Of a stretch of DNA of 64,000 nt, positions 1-13,150 are shown piece after piece. The DNA lies in assembly GCA_947179155.2 (NCBI GenBank), contig OX359273.1, forward strand, positions 45,575,523 through 45,639,522, read 5' to 3'. Source of the stretch: Hedera helix (Eukaryota > Streptophyta > Magnoliopsida > Apiales > Araliaceae). Made by a program: the position numbers and the translations under genes. The notes below the pieces were generated by a model. That model ran no database searches. It had not been told where the DNA came from and saw nothing but the letters and a program-made list of their open reading frames with translations. Position 1 is the stretch's first letter. Every line of letters begins with the position of its first letter.

Positions 1-2014
1 CAGCAATAAGTTTAAGACGTGTATCGTTACTAAACTTTCACATGACTCATTCCATACAATCAGATCTAACGTGGTTTGACAAGAATCAGTGTACTTGCAA
101 GAGATTGTCAAAAACCTACCAAGGTTCAGTCATAGGATCAGCCATTATGTGCAAAATAATATATACACTCATAGTTGATGCCATGTGTTTTCTATTTTCA
201 TGCATTATCTATACACATCGCTGGAAGTAAACTCTATTAGTGATCATATCCATGCCTGACTGCTTTGAGTTGTTTGATGAAATTCCTGTCTATTTTAACA
301 TGTCTGTGCTTGGAAATGACAACTAGCTTTTTGCATCATAAAATCATCACCATCTCAAACATAAGCACAAGATTCATTTGAGCAGGGTTTTAATTTCCTG
401 CGCTGTGTCCTGTGTTTCATTCGTTTCTGTTCTCCTTTCTGGTCCGTCCTATACGGACTATCCTCTCCTCTTGCTGTCTCTTCTTTCGATGACAAGGTTT
501 TTCTATGAGAAGTCATTTGTGAAATTTGTCTGTGTTTTTAGATATAATTGGCAAGTCAGTCTTCCTCTACTTGGTCTTCTGCCTACACTTTTTGGTTGTT
601 TCCTAGTTGATGGCATCTTCATATGCCAGTCCATGCCATGTGCCCATGTGGGGGGCAACATGTTCCATGTTCTCCCATACCCAGGAGTGGTATCCTACCA
701 TGTTATAAATATTTGTGGTAAAACTACACAATTATTTGCTCATATTGTATTTCCACATATCTACAGACAGATACTTGTGCGAAATAATTCATATTTTTGG
801 TTATATTGGGCTACTTTAGGTTGGTTTTATGTCATATTATTCAAGAATTCATTGCAAACTTTGCTCTTGTAGACCATATATAATTCAAATAGATGGAAAA
901 TGAAAGGTTGGTTGGTATGGGAGGGGCATCATCACAGTATGGAGTTCAATTCTAGATAAACCGACATTTTAACCATTAATCTTTGCTTAAGAGCTCCGTT
1001 GATGCCAAATTATTGAAAATAGTGTTCTAACAGCACAATCATATGATTTTGTCTTTGGATCAATTAATTACATTAAAGCAATTTTTGTTTATAAGAAGTA
1101 ATGCGTATGTTTTTACATGAATTAAAATGAAAAGGATAACATTGGATTCCTGCACCAAACAAGGGAGACTATTAGAGATCTGGAAAGAGGTAGAGAGTGG
1201 GACAGATAATACTTGCGTAGTAAGACAATACAGACGAAGACACTACTCTATACCATTAATAATTGAGCTCCCTAGCTCACCCCTCAACTTCCCTCTATAT
1301 ATTTATATATTACTCAACTTGGCACCTAATATGATCTCTAATCAGGGGCCCTAAAGGATTTTTAGGTTGAAATTTCTGAGTTTATTACAATATTTTCTTT
1401 GCCCACATTGCTACATTTTATTTTATTTTTGTTATTATAATTATCTTATTACAGTAGAATATGCATATTTTATTTGATTATAGGTTGTACGTAGTAAAAA
1501 ATGAATAATATTATGAACACAAATTAAATATAAAAAATTATACACAAATAATATTATTTTTTTAAAAAAAAATAACAACCAAACAGTGACATATGCTTTT
1601 TAGGCGCATATCACGAAAATTTTGGATTATACAAATTGAAATTTTCTCAGTGATAAAGGGGGAGTAGAAAACCAATAATAAAGGAAGATTTCAGGGGTAG
1701 GTTGGTAATTCGATGACGAATGAGGCCAGATCAGTTGGCCTGTCCTTGCTGTATCCTTCCATACCCAGCTCACCACTCTTGGTGGGCTTGACATGGCCCA
1801 CAAAAAACACGCCCACATGGAATTATTAATTTTATCTCTCTCCCATTATTTCTATTTTTTAAGTGATAGAAAAATATCAGTGTGTCAATTAAATCCTATC
1901 CCTCACTGAAACTACAAAAACCCATCTTCGCTCATCCTTCTATGCCCCCTCCCTCCATTTCTCTATTAACAAAGATCTACTAATTTTCCTCAAAAATTCT
2001 CAATTTAATTGAAA
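1..2014. other. intergenic DNA and beta-tubulin upstream region
   Basis: No gene is supported here. The longest open frames (for example 378-872) have no recognisable domain and no coding-like composition. The last part is the promoter and leader of the beta-tubulin gene. A palindromic TGGCCCAC/GGGCTTG-type stretch lies at about 1780-1800; such TGGGCC-like sites are common in promoters of growth-related plant genes, but their role here is inference. A C/T-rich leader at about 1925-1975 precedes the start codon at 2015. I see no convincing TATA box. Confidence 0.5.
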
Positions 2015-4820
2015 ATGAGAGAAATTCTTCACATTCAAGCCGGGCAATGCGGTAACCAAATCGGAGGAAAGTTTTGGGAAGTGGTATGCGACGAACACGG
2101 TATCGACGCCACCGGAAACTACCACGGGGACTCCCATGTTCAGCTAGAGAGGGTCAATGTTTACTACAATGAGGCTAGTGGTGGGAGGTATGTCCCAAGA
2201 GCTGTGTTGGTGGACCTTGAGCCCGGAACTATGGACAGCTTGAGAACTGGGCCATATGGGCAGATTTTTAGGCCCGATAACTTTATTTTTGGACAGAATG
2301 GTGCTGGCAACAATTGGGCCAAGGGCCATTACACTGAAGGAGCTGAACTGATTGATTCAGTTCTTGATGTTGTTCGCAAAGAAGCTGAAAATTGTGATTG
2401 CTTGCAAGGTAAAATTTCAATGCTATGATCAAATCAATTAAAATTGAATTCAACTAACGCTACCTGGTTATTGTGTATGGTAGGTTTTCAAGTATGTCAC
2501 TCTCTTGGAGGGGGTACCGGATCCGGTATGGGAACCCTACTGATATCAAAAATCAGAGAAGAATATCCAGATCGGATGATGTTGACTTTTTCAGTCTTCC
2601 CCTCGCCTAAAGTCTCCGATACGGTAGTTGAACCTTACAATGCCACCCTCTCCGTCCACCAGCTGGTTGAAAATGCTGATGAGTGCATGGTGCTTGATAA
2701 TGAAGCTCTCTATGATATTTGTTTCCGTACTCTCAAGCTCACTAATCCCAGTTGTAAGTTCCCTATATCTACCTCATTAATTTTTAATGCACCATTTTAA
2801 TTTATTCCACCACTAGCCAAATGAACTTGTGTTAGAACTGGCCAACTAAAAATATCGGGGTCCATTTAAATAAAATGTTACAACCAATAAATTGTATGCG
2901 CCACAGAAATGCAATCTTTTTTTCATTTGTCATTAAAGGTATTTATGTTATTTCTCATAAAATCGTCATTTTACCGTGAAAGGACATATATATATTCTTA
3001 ATTAAAAACAAATAGACTTCATACATATGGACTATGGAGTTATTACAGTTAGTCATATTCCAATATATTTATTTCAATATATTACTAAGAGTTGCATATT
3101 AAATGTGCGCTGACAGACTGAAAACATGTTCCATTCAAAAATTAGGACTCACATATTATTTTCTTGCACAACCACTATGGCACACAGAATTATTTATTTA
3201 TTTTGATTCAGGTAAATTATAACGTTTTAATACAAATATAATTTGAAAGTTTAAACTTATTAATAAAAATAAAATAAATCATTAAATGCACAAAAAAAAT
3301 AAGAATATATAATCTTAAATAAGCATATATAGATAATAATAATATTAATTGATAAAATATTACTGTTAATAAGTCATAATAAACGTATTTATAGTCTTAA
3401 ATAACTTATATCTCAACGTCAATTAGGAATATAAAAACTAAAATAACAAAAATATAATAATAATTCAAATTTGACTAAATTTTGATCAACAACTAAACTA
3501 CTTAAAATAAGTTTTTCGAACCTAGAACAATACATGTCATCGCCGAATGCATAATTCTTGTAGAGCTCGTCGCAAGCCTTTGATTTGATATATTATAGCC
3601 CCATAACTCTTCATGAATCAAAAGTTATATCTTTAAAGTTACACATCCAAATACCTAATCCACCTCCTAATAAATTATTCCACCGCATCATATTTGCATA
3701 AAATTAGAAAATTGACATTTTCATATGCTTTTTAAATATTTCTGCACAGTAGGACATACATTTAGAGTTACAGCGACGGTTTATCGTCGCTAATATCTAT
3801 AGTCGTCGCTATAGCTCTAAAATGTGGGTCATACCGTATGAAAATATCAGTTTTCTAAAATTATTTTAAAAAAATTCTAAACTTGTCTGGAAAAAATTTC
3901 CGCTAACCTTATCCGCAAAAAAGGCGAAAGAATATGGCCCCACTTTATTTGTATTTTATAAATGAGATGGGGTCATATTTTTTTGTCTTTTATGATAATA
4001 AAGTTTATAAATAATTTTTTCAGATAAACTATCTTTTGCACTAAATATTAACTGTATTTACATATATGAATTAATTATCTTTCTATCCATACACTAATTG
4101 TATTTACATATATATTAATTATGATTTTTATGCATGCATACAGTTGGTGATTTGAACCACTTGATTTCAACCACCATGAGCGGCGTGACATGCTGCCTCC
4201 GTTTCCCCGGTCAACTCAACTCCGATCTCCGAAAACTGGCCGTAAACCTAATCCCCTTCCCCCGCCTCCACTTCTTCATGGTAGGTTTCGCCCCCTTAAC
4301 CTCCCGCGGGTCCCAACAATACCGCGCCCTCACCATCCCCGAACTCACCCAGCAAATGTGGGACTCCAAGAACATGATGTGCGCCGCCGATCCCCGCCAC
4401 GGGCGCTACCTCACCGCCTCAGCCATGTTCCGGGGCAAAATGAGCACCAAAGAGGTGGACGAACAAATGATCAACGTACAAAACAAAAACTCCTCCTACT
4501 TTGTGGAGTGGATCCCGAATAATGTGAAGTCCAGCGTGTGTGACATCCCGCCGACAGGGCTGGCCATGTCGTCGACGTTTATGGGGAATTCGACGTCTAT
4601 TCAAGAGATGTTTAGGCGGGTTTCAGAGCAATTCACGGTGATGTTTAGGAGAAAGGCGTTTTTGCATTGGTACACGGGTGAAGGAATGGATGAGATGGAG
4701 TTTACGGAAGCGGAGAGTAATATGAATGATTTGGTTTCGGAGTATCAGCAGTATCAAGAGGCTGTGGCTGATGATGATCACGAGGAAGATTATGATGATG
4801 AGGAGGCTCTGGACAATTAA
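2015..4820 (+). CDS. TUB: beta-tubulin (complete, 3 exons)
   Basis: Beta subunit of the alpha/beta-tubulin dimer, which binds exchangeable GTP and polymerises into microtubules. Coding exons are 2015-2408, 2484-2753 and 4144-4820. Splicing gives 446 aa, the usual family length. The protein starts MREILHIQAGQCGNQIG; the N-terminal MREI tetrapeptide is the beta-tubulin autoregulation signal. The GTP-binding glycine loop GGGTGSGMG is at residues 140-148, the NKNSSYFVEWIPNN block sits late in the protein, and the C-terminal tail is strongly acidic (DDDHEEDYDDEEA), as expected. Both introns have GT-AG ends and sit where plant beta-tubulin genes usually have them, after the DCLQ block and within the TxPSF block. 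The ATG at 2015 is chosen because an upstream in-frame TTG adds nothing conserved. Intron 2 is long (about 1.39 kb). The first half of exon 3 is C-rich with codons ending in C, unlike the rest of the gene. The isotype cannot be assigned. Confidence 0.97.
2754..4143 (+). other. beta-tubulin intron 2 (long, AT-rich)
   Basis: This 1.39-kb GT-AG intron splits the phenylalanine codon of the conserved PSF block. It holds no gene. At about 3766-3826 there is a short imperfect inverted repeat: a GTTACAGCGACGG-like stretch is followed by CGTCGCTAATATC and CGTCGCTATAGCTC. It resembles the end of a small transposon or unknown repeat. The rest is AT-rich low-complexity DNA. Confidence 0.7.
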
Positions 4821-6470
4821 TTGGAGGAATTTGATTAAATGCATGGGATGATCATATATATATGCATGCATATATGGTGGTTGGGAAAATACTAATATGG
4901 CATATGATGAAGCGCATGGGATTGGATATTTTTGATTTGATATGGTGGTAAATAAGAGGGTAATGGCGTTTTGATTTGTTGTTTTCTTTATATGTTTTGT
5001 GAAGTACTCCTATGTTTTTTCCAATTGTATTTATATATTGTCATTATTTTATGAATTTGTTTTTGTTCTTGATTCATGATAAGTAAATGGTGTGTCGATT
5101 AATTGAGCTGATTTTTTTATCTTTTATTTTATTTTTTATTTTTTTGACAAGTCTTTTTTCCTTTTTTCATTTCTTTGGCAAGTTTTTATTTTTATTTGAT
5201 CATAATACAAGTTGATTACTAGTTTCCTCTACACAAGTTTGTTTACTGATCAATACTTCAAATTTTATTACTGAAAGATAAAATCATCTCAACAAATTTG
5301 TGTCCAAAGCATGTCCTATATATGTAATCCTTAAAAAATATATAATTAAAATAAAAACTAAATAACAAATAAGGTCAAGAAATATGGAGTAACACTTTAT
5401 CCAATTTTGCTATACGTAATGACTTGTGCAATGATCATTTGTGAAATAGTGGATCTACTATTTTAATTGTCTTATGGAATCTACCATTTTATAAATGATA
5501 AGTTATTAGTACAGCAAAACTCCACTTTACCACAGTGGGATCTTTTTCCTCGATTAAGCTGTCGATTGAAAAGAAGATTGGACACTGAATCCCAGCTAAT
5601 AAATTTCATCAGCTAAAAAGTGGTACTAACCCTAGTGTTCCGTGAATCGTAGTGAATTTGATTTTATTCTTAGCTTTTGTGGCTCGCTGACATTAAATCT
5701 CTACCTGGTCAATAACTTCGTAGATTTGTTTGATTTTTTTACGAGTATAATACATAATTTGCCAGCTTTGATAAAAAATAAATCAGTTCAATTTAAATAT
5801 CAAGTGCATTATGAATAAATAAGGTGTACATTGGTAGCAATCTTGTCTTGCTCAATGCCACATTATACTCCTCGAGGAGGAAAACACGTTGCTCAATTCA
5901 TACAATACGAGTACTAAGAAACACACCGAACCAATTGCTGCAACATTATGACACAGAACAAAATGTTCCACATCTCCAACAAGAAGTTAAATCCACAAGC
6001 AGGCAATAGTATACAAATAAAAGAACAGCCAATTTTACAAGTATGACTGTACATAAATTACAGAATGGCAAATCAAATCTTGCTTCTACCCTTCTTTTTG
6101 CATGTAACTGACGGCCAATATCCTTAATGAACATACAATCCCTTCCAATGCTATCCAAATTATTTTCAAAGATTGTATTCTTTCGAAAGCTCAGTCACCT
6201 ACCATAAGGGAAAATGTATCACAAATACAAGGGAAACCTCCACTAACAAAACAAACTGACCATAGTAGCCCATCCAATAATGTTGCAAACGAATGCTTCA
6301 ACAAAACCAAACCAACTAATCATGTGTTGCAGAGAACTGGCACCATTTGTGTCCATCAAATTCTGTTTCTTCGGAGGCTGAGAAGCTTTTAATTCCGTCT
6401 GGAGTTCGAGACAAGCTAAACTTGGTATCTGTTGCAGGGGAAAAGATCACGGTAGATCTTCTGTTTTCCG
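4821..6470. other. convergent intergenic region (3' UTRs)
   Basis: This stretch separates the ends of two tail-to-tail genes, beta-tubulin on + and BSK on -. It should contain both 3' UTRs. The tubulin side (4821-5090) is T-rich, as plant 3' UTRs often are. The 6010-6470 side would be the BSK 3' UTR. No ORF with recognisable content is present and no repeat stands out. Confidence 0.5.
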
Positions 6471-9400
6471 CTAGGAATTCGCACTCCTTTTCTCTTCAAG
6501 GACAGAACCCTCTCTGAGCGCTATTTGTCCCTCATTATCCCTTCCTAGAGCAAAAAGAGCAGCAGCTTGTAAATATGATGCTATGTGCCAAACAGGGGAT
6601 ATTACTTGTGCTTGCACAGCGTCGTTGAGCGCCTCCAGTGGCATTTCAGTCATAAGATAGGACAGGCTGCGGCGAACAAAAACCGTGGGGGAGACCATGG
6701 TCCCTACGTCAATGAACTGCATACAAGACAACAAATTATTGGTCAAAGGCCAAAACATCTTATGCTTGACTAAATATTACAAACCCCAACTCTACCACTT
6801 ATTCCACTATGGTACCTACCACTTTCCCCTCATATGTCAAACTAAGTACTCCCCGATCCAAAATATAAGATCTTGAAAACTGAGGTACTCGTGTATTTAT
6901 ACTTTCAAAAGTAATTTTAACATATAATTTGGAACAAAACTAAAAGTCATTTTGATCATATATTTTGAAAAAAGGAGGGGGTATATATTAGCAAACCAGA
7001 GGTAGGAGATAAAAATTAATAAAATAAATGGGAGATTCATAATTTGTAAATTGTGGCAAAAGATGATTCTACATTACTATTTGTTCGTAGCACATTTGCA
7101 GGTCTACCATAACTCAATTCAATGGAAGCTGTAAATGGATGGTAAATTTCCATACCTGTGTGAAGCACTCAATTGCAGCTCCAAAATCTTTATGCCGGAA
7201 AGCAGAGTCGCCTTTTTTCTTCGAATTTAAAGTATCCTGCACCTGATTCGTCCACATCTGAAATGAAAGCTGCACCCAGAAGAAAATTTGTAGTGAGAAA
7301 AAAACATGATACGTATATATATATATATAGCAGTTGGTAAATTTGTAAAGTGATAAATATTAGAATCCAACCTCAGTTGCCGCTCCCTCATCATCTTTGT
7401 AACCGAGCTTTTCTAATATCTCATGTATAGCGGTCAAATCCTTTCTTAAGCAAGCATCACCAAGCGGGGATAAAGGAAAAGCAGCAGCAGCATGAGCTAT
7501 GCCCATCAGTTCATTAGAAGAAACCTAGAAAACACAATGCTAAGCTTAGAAATGTGAAGCTCTTAACACCTATGAAGGTCAAACTAACCATGTTAATGGA
7601 ATGTAATATATAATATCCGCTAAGAGTGCTAGCAATAAGGATATGAAAAGCACTTGCATCAAGTACATAAAGAGCCATTGCCCAAAGGGGCTCAACTCAT
7701 AAACATGCCAAAAATAATTTGTGGACATTAGCAATTGTTTTCAGCAACTGAAGAAACAAGTTTAGATGACTAGGCTCTCAGAATAATTAGTGTATCTATG
7801 TTTGAGATTTCGCAGAGGCTTTTCAGCAAGTACAAATTAAACACAACAGAGGTTGCAATGACAATATGTTTCATTTGAGAAACAACCAACCTCTATATCC
7901 TTCTGAAGAGGTTTCAAAGCAGTAACTAACGACTTTGGATTTGGACGCTCACGAGGCTCATATTGTAAACATCTTGAAGCTAAACGCACCAACTCGGTTC
8001 CATCGTCATTAGAAAATTGGCCTTCCAAACAAGAATCTGTTAGCATCTGAAGATTCCTGTCCCTTATCAGGTCAAGGGCCTGATATAGATTATTTAAGAC
8101 TGAGCATTAGGTAAACAGAAGTATTAAGAAGTGATTGTAGGAAATACTCTGTATCGTGTAAAAGAAAAACATTAAAATTAATGTAAAGACAAATATATTC
8201 CAGTCCATTAGTTATAAAAAGACAAAAGCAAGCACAATTAGTTGAAGGACTTGGTCAATGAGAGAATGGTCTCTCATGAGGTTAACAAACTTATCCACTT
8301 CTTGCTTGAAATAAATTATATGGCAGACCTCAAGTTTTGCCTAGGGTCAGATTTATGTACAATAATTATGATAATAACTATGATTACAAACTGGGAATTT
8401 ATGAAATCTCAAGTAAAAGTTATGGTTATTCACATCACGGGAAAAGTGGCGGGGGAAGATAGAATTGAAAGAGAATGAAACAGAAGGCCTTTCCCAGTAC
8501 AAAACTTGGGATATGATAGTACTCACAAGAAGATTGACCATACAACTGACTAACCAACAAACTAAAGAGAGAAAAATCCGTCCAGACATGAGCCCTAAGT
8601 TAAAACAAAAAATATATATGACAGCCTCAGGAGCTAGAATAAGTGCAATAAAATAACAATCAACAACAGATACTAATGACTACAATTTACTCAACAACAA
8701 AATGACGCTATAATTCCAAAAGCAAGTAAAATATAGGTAGTGTTGGTCACACTTGAAATCTACTTTCTTTCTCTCGGTTTTTATTTTAATGTGTTGGTGC
8801 ACCATTATTTATTCATGTTAACTTGCATATATGAAGGCAAACCCTTAATTTATTGAGATGGTTCAGCAATGTTTTCATGTATAAGTGTAGTAGCTCACGC
8901 CATCTTTCAAAAACCATATACAGGTTTGCTTTCATTTGATTGAGCAAGTTTGTGTTCATCAAGGGCTTTTATGGCCACAAAAACATTAACATGGATAAAG
9001 TGATACATGCTGCACCTTCACAATCAAATTTTCAGTAGCAGTTTTCTAAATCTCTTAATATTCAGTAGAATGAAAAACACAGCTTTGTTTTTCAATTTAT
9101 TTTTTTGGGCCGGGGGGGTGGAGAAATAATAGCAGAACACCACACAGAGGTGCATTTTATTAGTATATATATCATCATGAACTCAATGAGGAGACTTACA
9201 TGGCTTGGAGGAATGTGCTTTCCACTGAGAAGGTCAAGCAAAAGGGTGCCAAAGCTATAAATCACACTTTCAGCAGTTACTCTTCCTACAAGAAACATAG
9301 GGAAACTTGTATTAGAAAACACATCAAATCAAGGACAGTCCAACTATTATAAAACTTTTGAAAACATTATATAAGGACTATGCACTACATTTAACCGCTA

Positions 9401-12400
9401 AAGTCATGACGTTAAAGATAGAACCAACACCTGTCCACATCAGTACATGTATTTGAAAAAAAATTAATAACAGTTTCTCGGAGAAGTAAATGTATTTTAC
9501 ATGCATACTAAATCTGTAATCAAGACAAGGTGATAACTGATCATCAAATGCATTCACATTTGATCTTTTGAGAGTATTTTGGCCACATCCATCAATGTAT
9601 ATCATTAATAATCATCCTATGCAGAATGTTGACTAAGAGTCTTTTGACATAATGTTGACTAAGAGTTTTTTGAAAAAATTCGAATCCAAATGTTTTATAA
9701 CAGGACAAGCCCCAGAGAGTGGAACAGATTGAAAGTCAAGCAATTTTTATTGATTACATTTCACATAACACTTCATATGACACCTTGAGAGTCGCACTTT
9801 ATGAGGTAATAAATTTTTACCAACTTGGGCAGAGACATTAATTAAGGAGCAGTTTTGTAAATCAAAAGGAAACAGAAGGAAAAAAAAATGTTTGGTAGGC
9901 AACTGACTCATCATTTAAGAATGCATCAACCTCTAGGGTGGGATATATGCCCATGTATGGTAGATACAGGATGAGCAGCAACTCTGTTTCATGTCTTAAA
10001 TGTATAATAGGACGCATAAGGGTGGATTGACAGATATAAAGTAAATCAATTGGCAGCTGAAGATAAAAGGCACAAATCCCCAACAAATTAAGATATACGT
10101 AATAAACAATAAATGGAAAAATAAGAAAGCATGAGATTATATCGTGTTTGAGAGGATTAGTACCGGTCCTCAGGTACTCAGGAGGAGTAAATGCCAGATT
10201 AGTGCTATAACTTTTTCCATCTCTACTATTCTTCATCAACCCAAAGCATGAGAGTCTAGGATTTGCATCCTGTGTCATGAAAAAGATATAACAAAAACAA
10301 GTTTGTGAATTCAGCTCCCACCACCAAGAAACCAACGGATAACCAAAAAAAAGGTACACTTTATTTACATCGTCAAAGACTATCCTGTAAGCATTGAGAT
10401 CATGATAAAGGGCACGTCCTTTGCTCGTACAATATTCAAGAGCTTGAGCAAGATATAAAGCAACCCTTAACCGTATGGCCCACTTCATAGGTTGTGATTC
10501 CCCTAAAAAACATTGAAATAAGATTCAAATTAACCTTGAAAGTACGTTAAATGGGATAATTCAACAAAAGACACGAGGGAAAGAGAAAAGAAAGAAAAAA
10601 GGAAAATCATATTTCAACATGAGAAAACAGTTTTGAAATACATAATCTGAAATTGATAGCACCACCGTTGTTTAACTTAAGTTAGTATTGCAAATAATAA
10701 AACACAAAATTTATATTAATTAGCCTTCTATTGGAAATTCCAATAGCGTCACAATTGACGCATCCATCTTACTTATCAAAGGAAAAATACAGAATCAAGT
10801 TGGAGGAATTTAATATATTAGATATGACAGACAGTACTGAAATTGGTATGCAGAAGGGCAGGGGAAAAAACAGAGATCTCGAGAAAGATTAAGTACAAAG
10901 AATCTACAAACTAAGGTGAGTGGTGACTTGTCTATCTCATAAAAATATACATGAAAAGAATCTGCAAGCCAAAGAGTGTTGTCTTTCCTATCTCATATAA
11001 ATACTAGGTTGAAATCCAATCAACCCTATACCACCAAACCAATGATAAAAGAGAATAAGCGTTTACATCCACAACAGACGGTAAGAAATATTTAGCATCA
11101 CCGCATATGTTTCATGATGGACATTTAGGAGAAACGTAGGAGCATCATATGTATTATTATTAGTTGCATCACAAAACAAAAACATCCATTTCAAAACTGA
11201 ATTTTTGATGGGCTTTCTTGTTCAGACAATAATATAAAAAAAAATCCATATAGTTGATGTTTGAGCTGCTAAAACACATGGCGATATAGCAAAAGAAGTT
11301 GTACTAACAAACTTACAGTGAAATAGGTGCTTTGCAAGAGTTTCATTGGGCATAAATTCCGCAACAAGAAGTCTCTCATCACCTTCACAACAACAACCAA
11401 GTAGATTCGCCAACCTATGGTTTCTGAGTTGACCAACAGCTCTTGCTTCGTCCTGAAGTTGTAAAGAAGGAAAGTTCAGGTTAATTGCAACAAAGATAGG
11501 AAATGCTTATTCAGTGAAAAAAGGTTTCTATGTTCAAAAGAATTAAAATGTTGAACTAGCAAACATGCACCTCAGTCGTGACTTAAATCAAAATTATGTA
11601 CATAAAATGCTGATTAGTTTTTGACAAGTCACTCTCTTGGATGTCCAACATGAGGCGGTCCTCCTTTACTGAGTATTTTCAATATGTTTTAGTTTTGTAA
11701 CCTTTTTGTATGGCCTTGCCACTTTTATCTGTCTTCTCTCTTCATCTTTCTATTTATCTTTCCACATATTATTTTTTTATAATAAAAAAATATAACACAA
11801 TTAGGGCAAGGATGCTCTTCATAAGTACTTTTTGCCTTTTAGTGTAAATAAAAATAGCAAGATGACAAATAGTTGTAATACCATGATAATGTTTCCTGTA
11901 ACTAACCAAAGAAACACGGCACTTTGCTGAACAAAGATTTTGTCCACAAGAAACATAAAGATTTCTATGAAATTTGGAAGTAAAACCACATACAAAGTAC
12001 TGTGAAGGCCTGAAGGGTCGTCCTTCGCTAATTTACATTGAAAGGCCACAAGTGGAAATATCTATTCTAACTTCATGAGAACTATGTGAAATAAGATGCA
12101 ATGAAGTTGCATATACTTACAAGGAACTGCTGGCGATCAGGCCAAGCAGATCTATTAAAACGTTTGACCGCGACACGCCTTTGATTCTCCAACTTGCCTT
12201 TATACACAACATTTGGGGCCTTTTCCCCATGTTCAGAGACTATGTTCTCCACCGCAAACCCAGATGTAGCTATCCTTAGTTGCTCTACAGTGTACTCACG
12301 AAATGTAGGCACAGCACTGGCTTCACCCTTCTCCTCGTTTTCTGCCAAAACATATTTAAAAGTAGTGAAACGCAGTCCTAAAAATCACCAAAGCATAAAG

Positions 12401-12500
12401 TGAGGCAAGTTTACATACCAACATTATGGGTCTCTGAAACTGTTCCATTATGTTCCGACTCCCAGCAACACGAGGTGAGTTTAGAGCATTCACAACCCAT
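6471..12500 (-). CDS. BSK: brassinosteroid-signalling kinase (BSK3-like), complete, 10 exons
   Basis: Receptor-like cytoplasmic kinase of family RLCK-XII, which relays brassinosteroid receptor BRI1 signals at the plasma membrane. Coding exons on the minus strand, in transcript order: 12500-12419, 12341-12121, 11452-11317, 10502-10369, 10269-10164, 9285-9200, 8079-7891, 7524-7372, 7269-7156, 6716-6471. All junctions are GT-AG and in frame, giving 488 aa. The protein starts MGCECSK; Gly2 fits N-myristoylation and the cysteines palmitoylation, the family's membrane anchor. A kinase-like domain spans about residues 45-330, with the VAVK lysine at K87. The HRD motif is replaced by HDLNAYR (D181), DFG by CFG (199-201), and there is no glycine-rich loop, as in other BSKs. 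The C-terminal part (about 370-475) is the TPR region that mediates interactions in this family. From memory it resembles BSK3/BSK4 more than BSK1, so the exact member is inference. Confidence 0.96.
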
Positions 12501-13150
12501 CTCAGTATAAGAAATGCCAATTAGTGTTGAAGGTCAATCAATTACAACAACCACCCAATATTTGTGGCTCTAAAAAAGTTCTTCCAGCTCCGCATACCAA
12601 ACTGGATATCAAAAATTATATTACCCCCCCTACAAGGTATTAGTGCAAAGTAAGAGTCAATTACTCTTTGTAAATCATGTTCTTAAATAACCACTCAACA
12701 CCTGATCCAGTTATCCCCAGATTGCAATACCTTAAAGTAACATTTCTAAACATGTAGATACAGAAGGGGGGATACATATATATAATTGCATATGTACATA
12801 TATAGTGATAACAATATCAATCTTTAGTACAAACATGAGCTAGATGTTAACCAGAAAAGCTAGGATTACAAAGAAAAAGTACCTTGGTAGCGATTCACAC
12901 CAAGCTTCCTCTCTTTGCAGCTCCTTGTACTGAGTCAACGAGCTCAAATTAGCTCAAAAGAAAGTTACGTAAACAAATAAGAAAAAAGAAGTGAACTTTC
13001 AAGTACCTTTCTCCAGTAATCGAAGGAGCTTCTTCGTCTAACTCGACTCGTCAAAAGATGTGAACTTCGATTCTTCCTCAATACTCTATTGAACTGAATC
13101 CTCCTAAATACTCTATTAAACTGAATCGGTCAAACCCTGTGCAAATAATT
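12501..13150 (-). other. BSK 5' UTR region with probable leader introns
   Basis: Upstream of the BSK start codon on the minus strand, two donor-like sites (AAG|GTACTT) end at 12893 and 13007. An acceptor-like TGAG lies directly before the ATG at 12500. This suggests one or two introns in the 5' UTR. It rests on splice-site appearance only; no coding sequence is involved. Confidence 0.4.

Noticed and set aside
378..872. 164-codon open frame on +
   Set aside because: No recognisable domain, residues typical of translated T-rich non-coding DNA, and no neighbouring exons or splice pattern.
1627..1818. minus-strand 63-codon open frame upstream of beta-tubulin
   Set aside because: No domain; it lies in the tubulin promoter region and looks like chance.
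9862..10488. 208-codon minus-strand open frame
   Set aside because: It is BSK exons 4 and 5 read through their introns; only 10369-10502 and 10164-10269 are coding.
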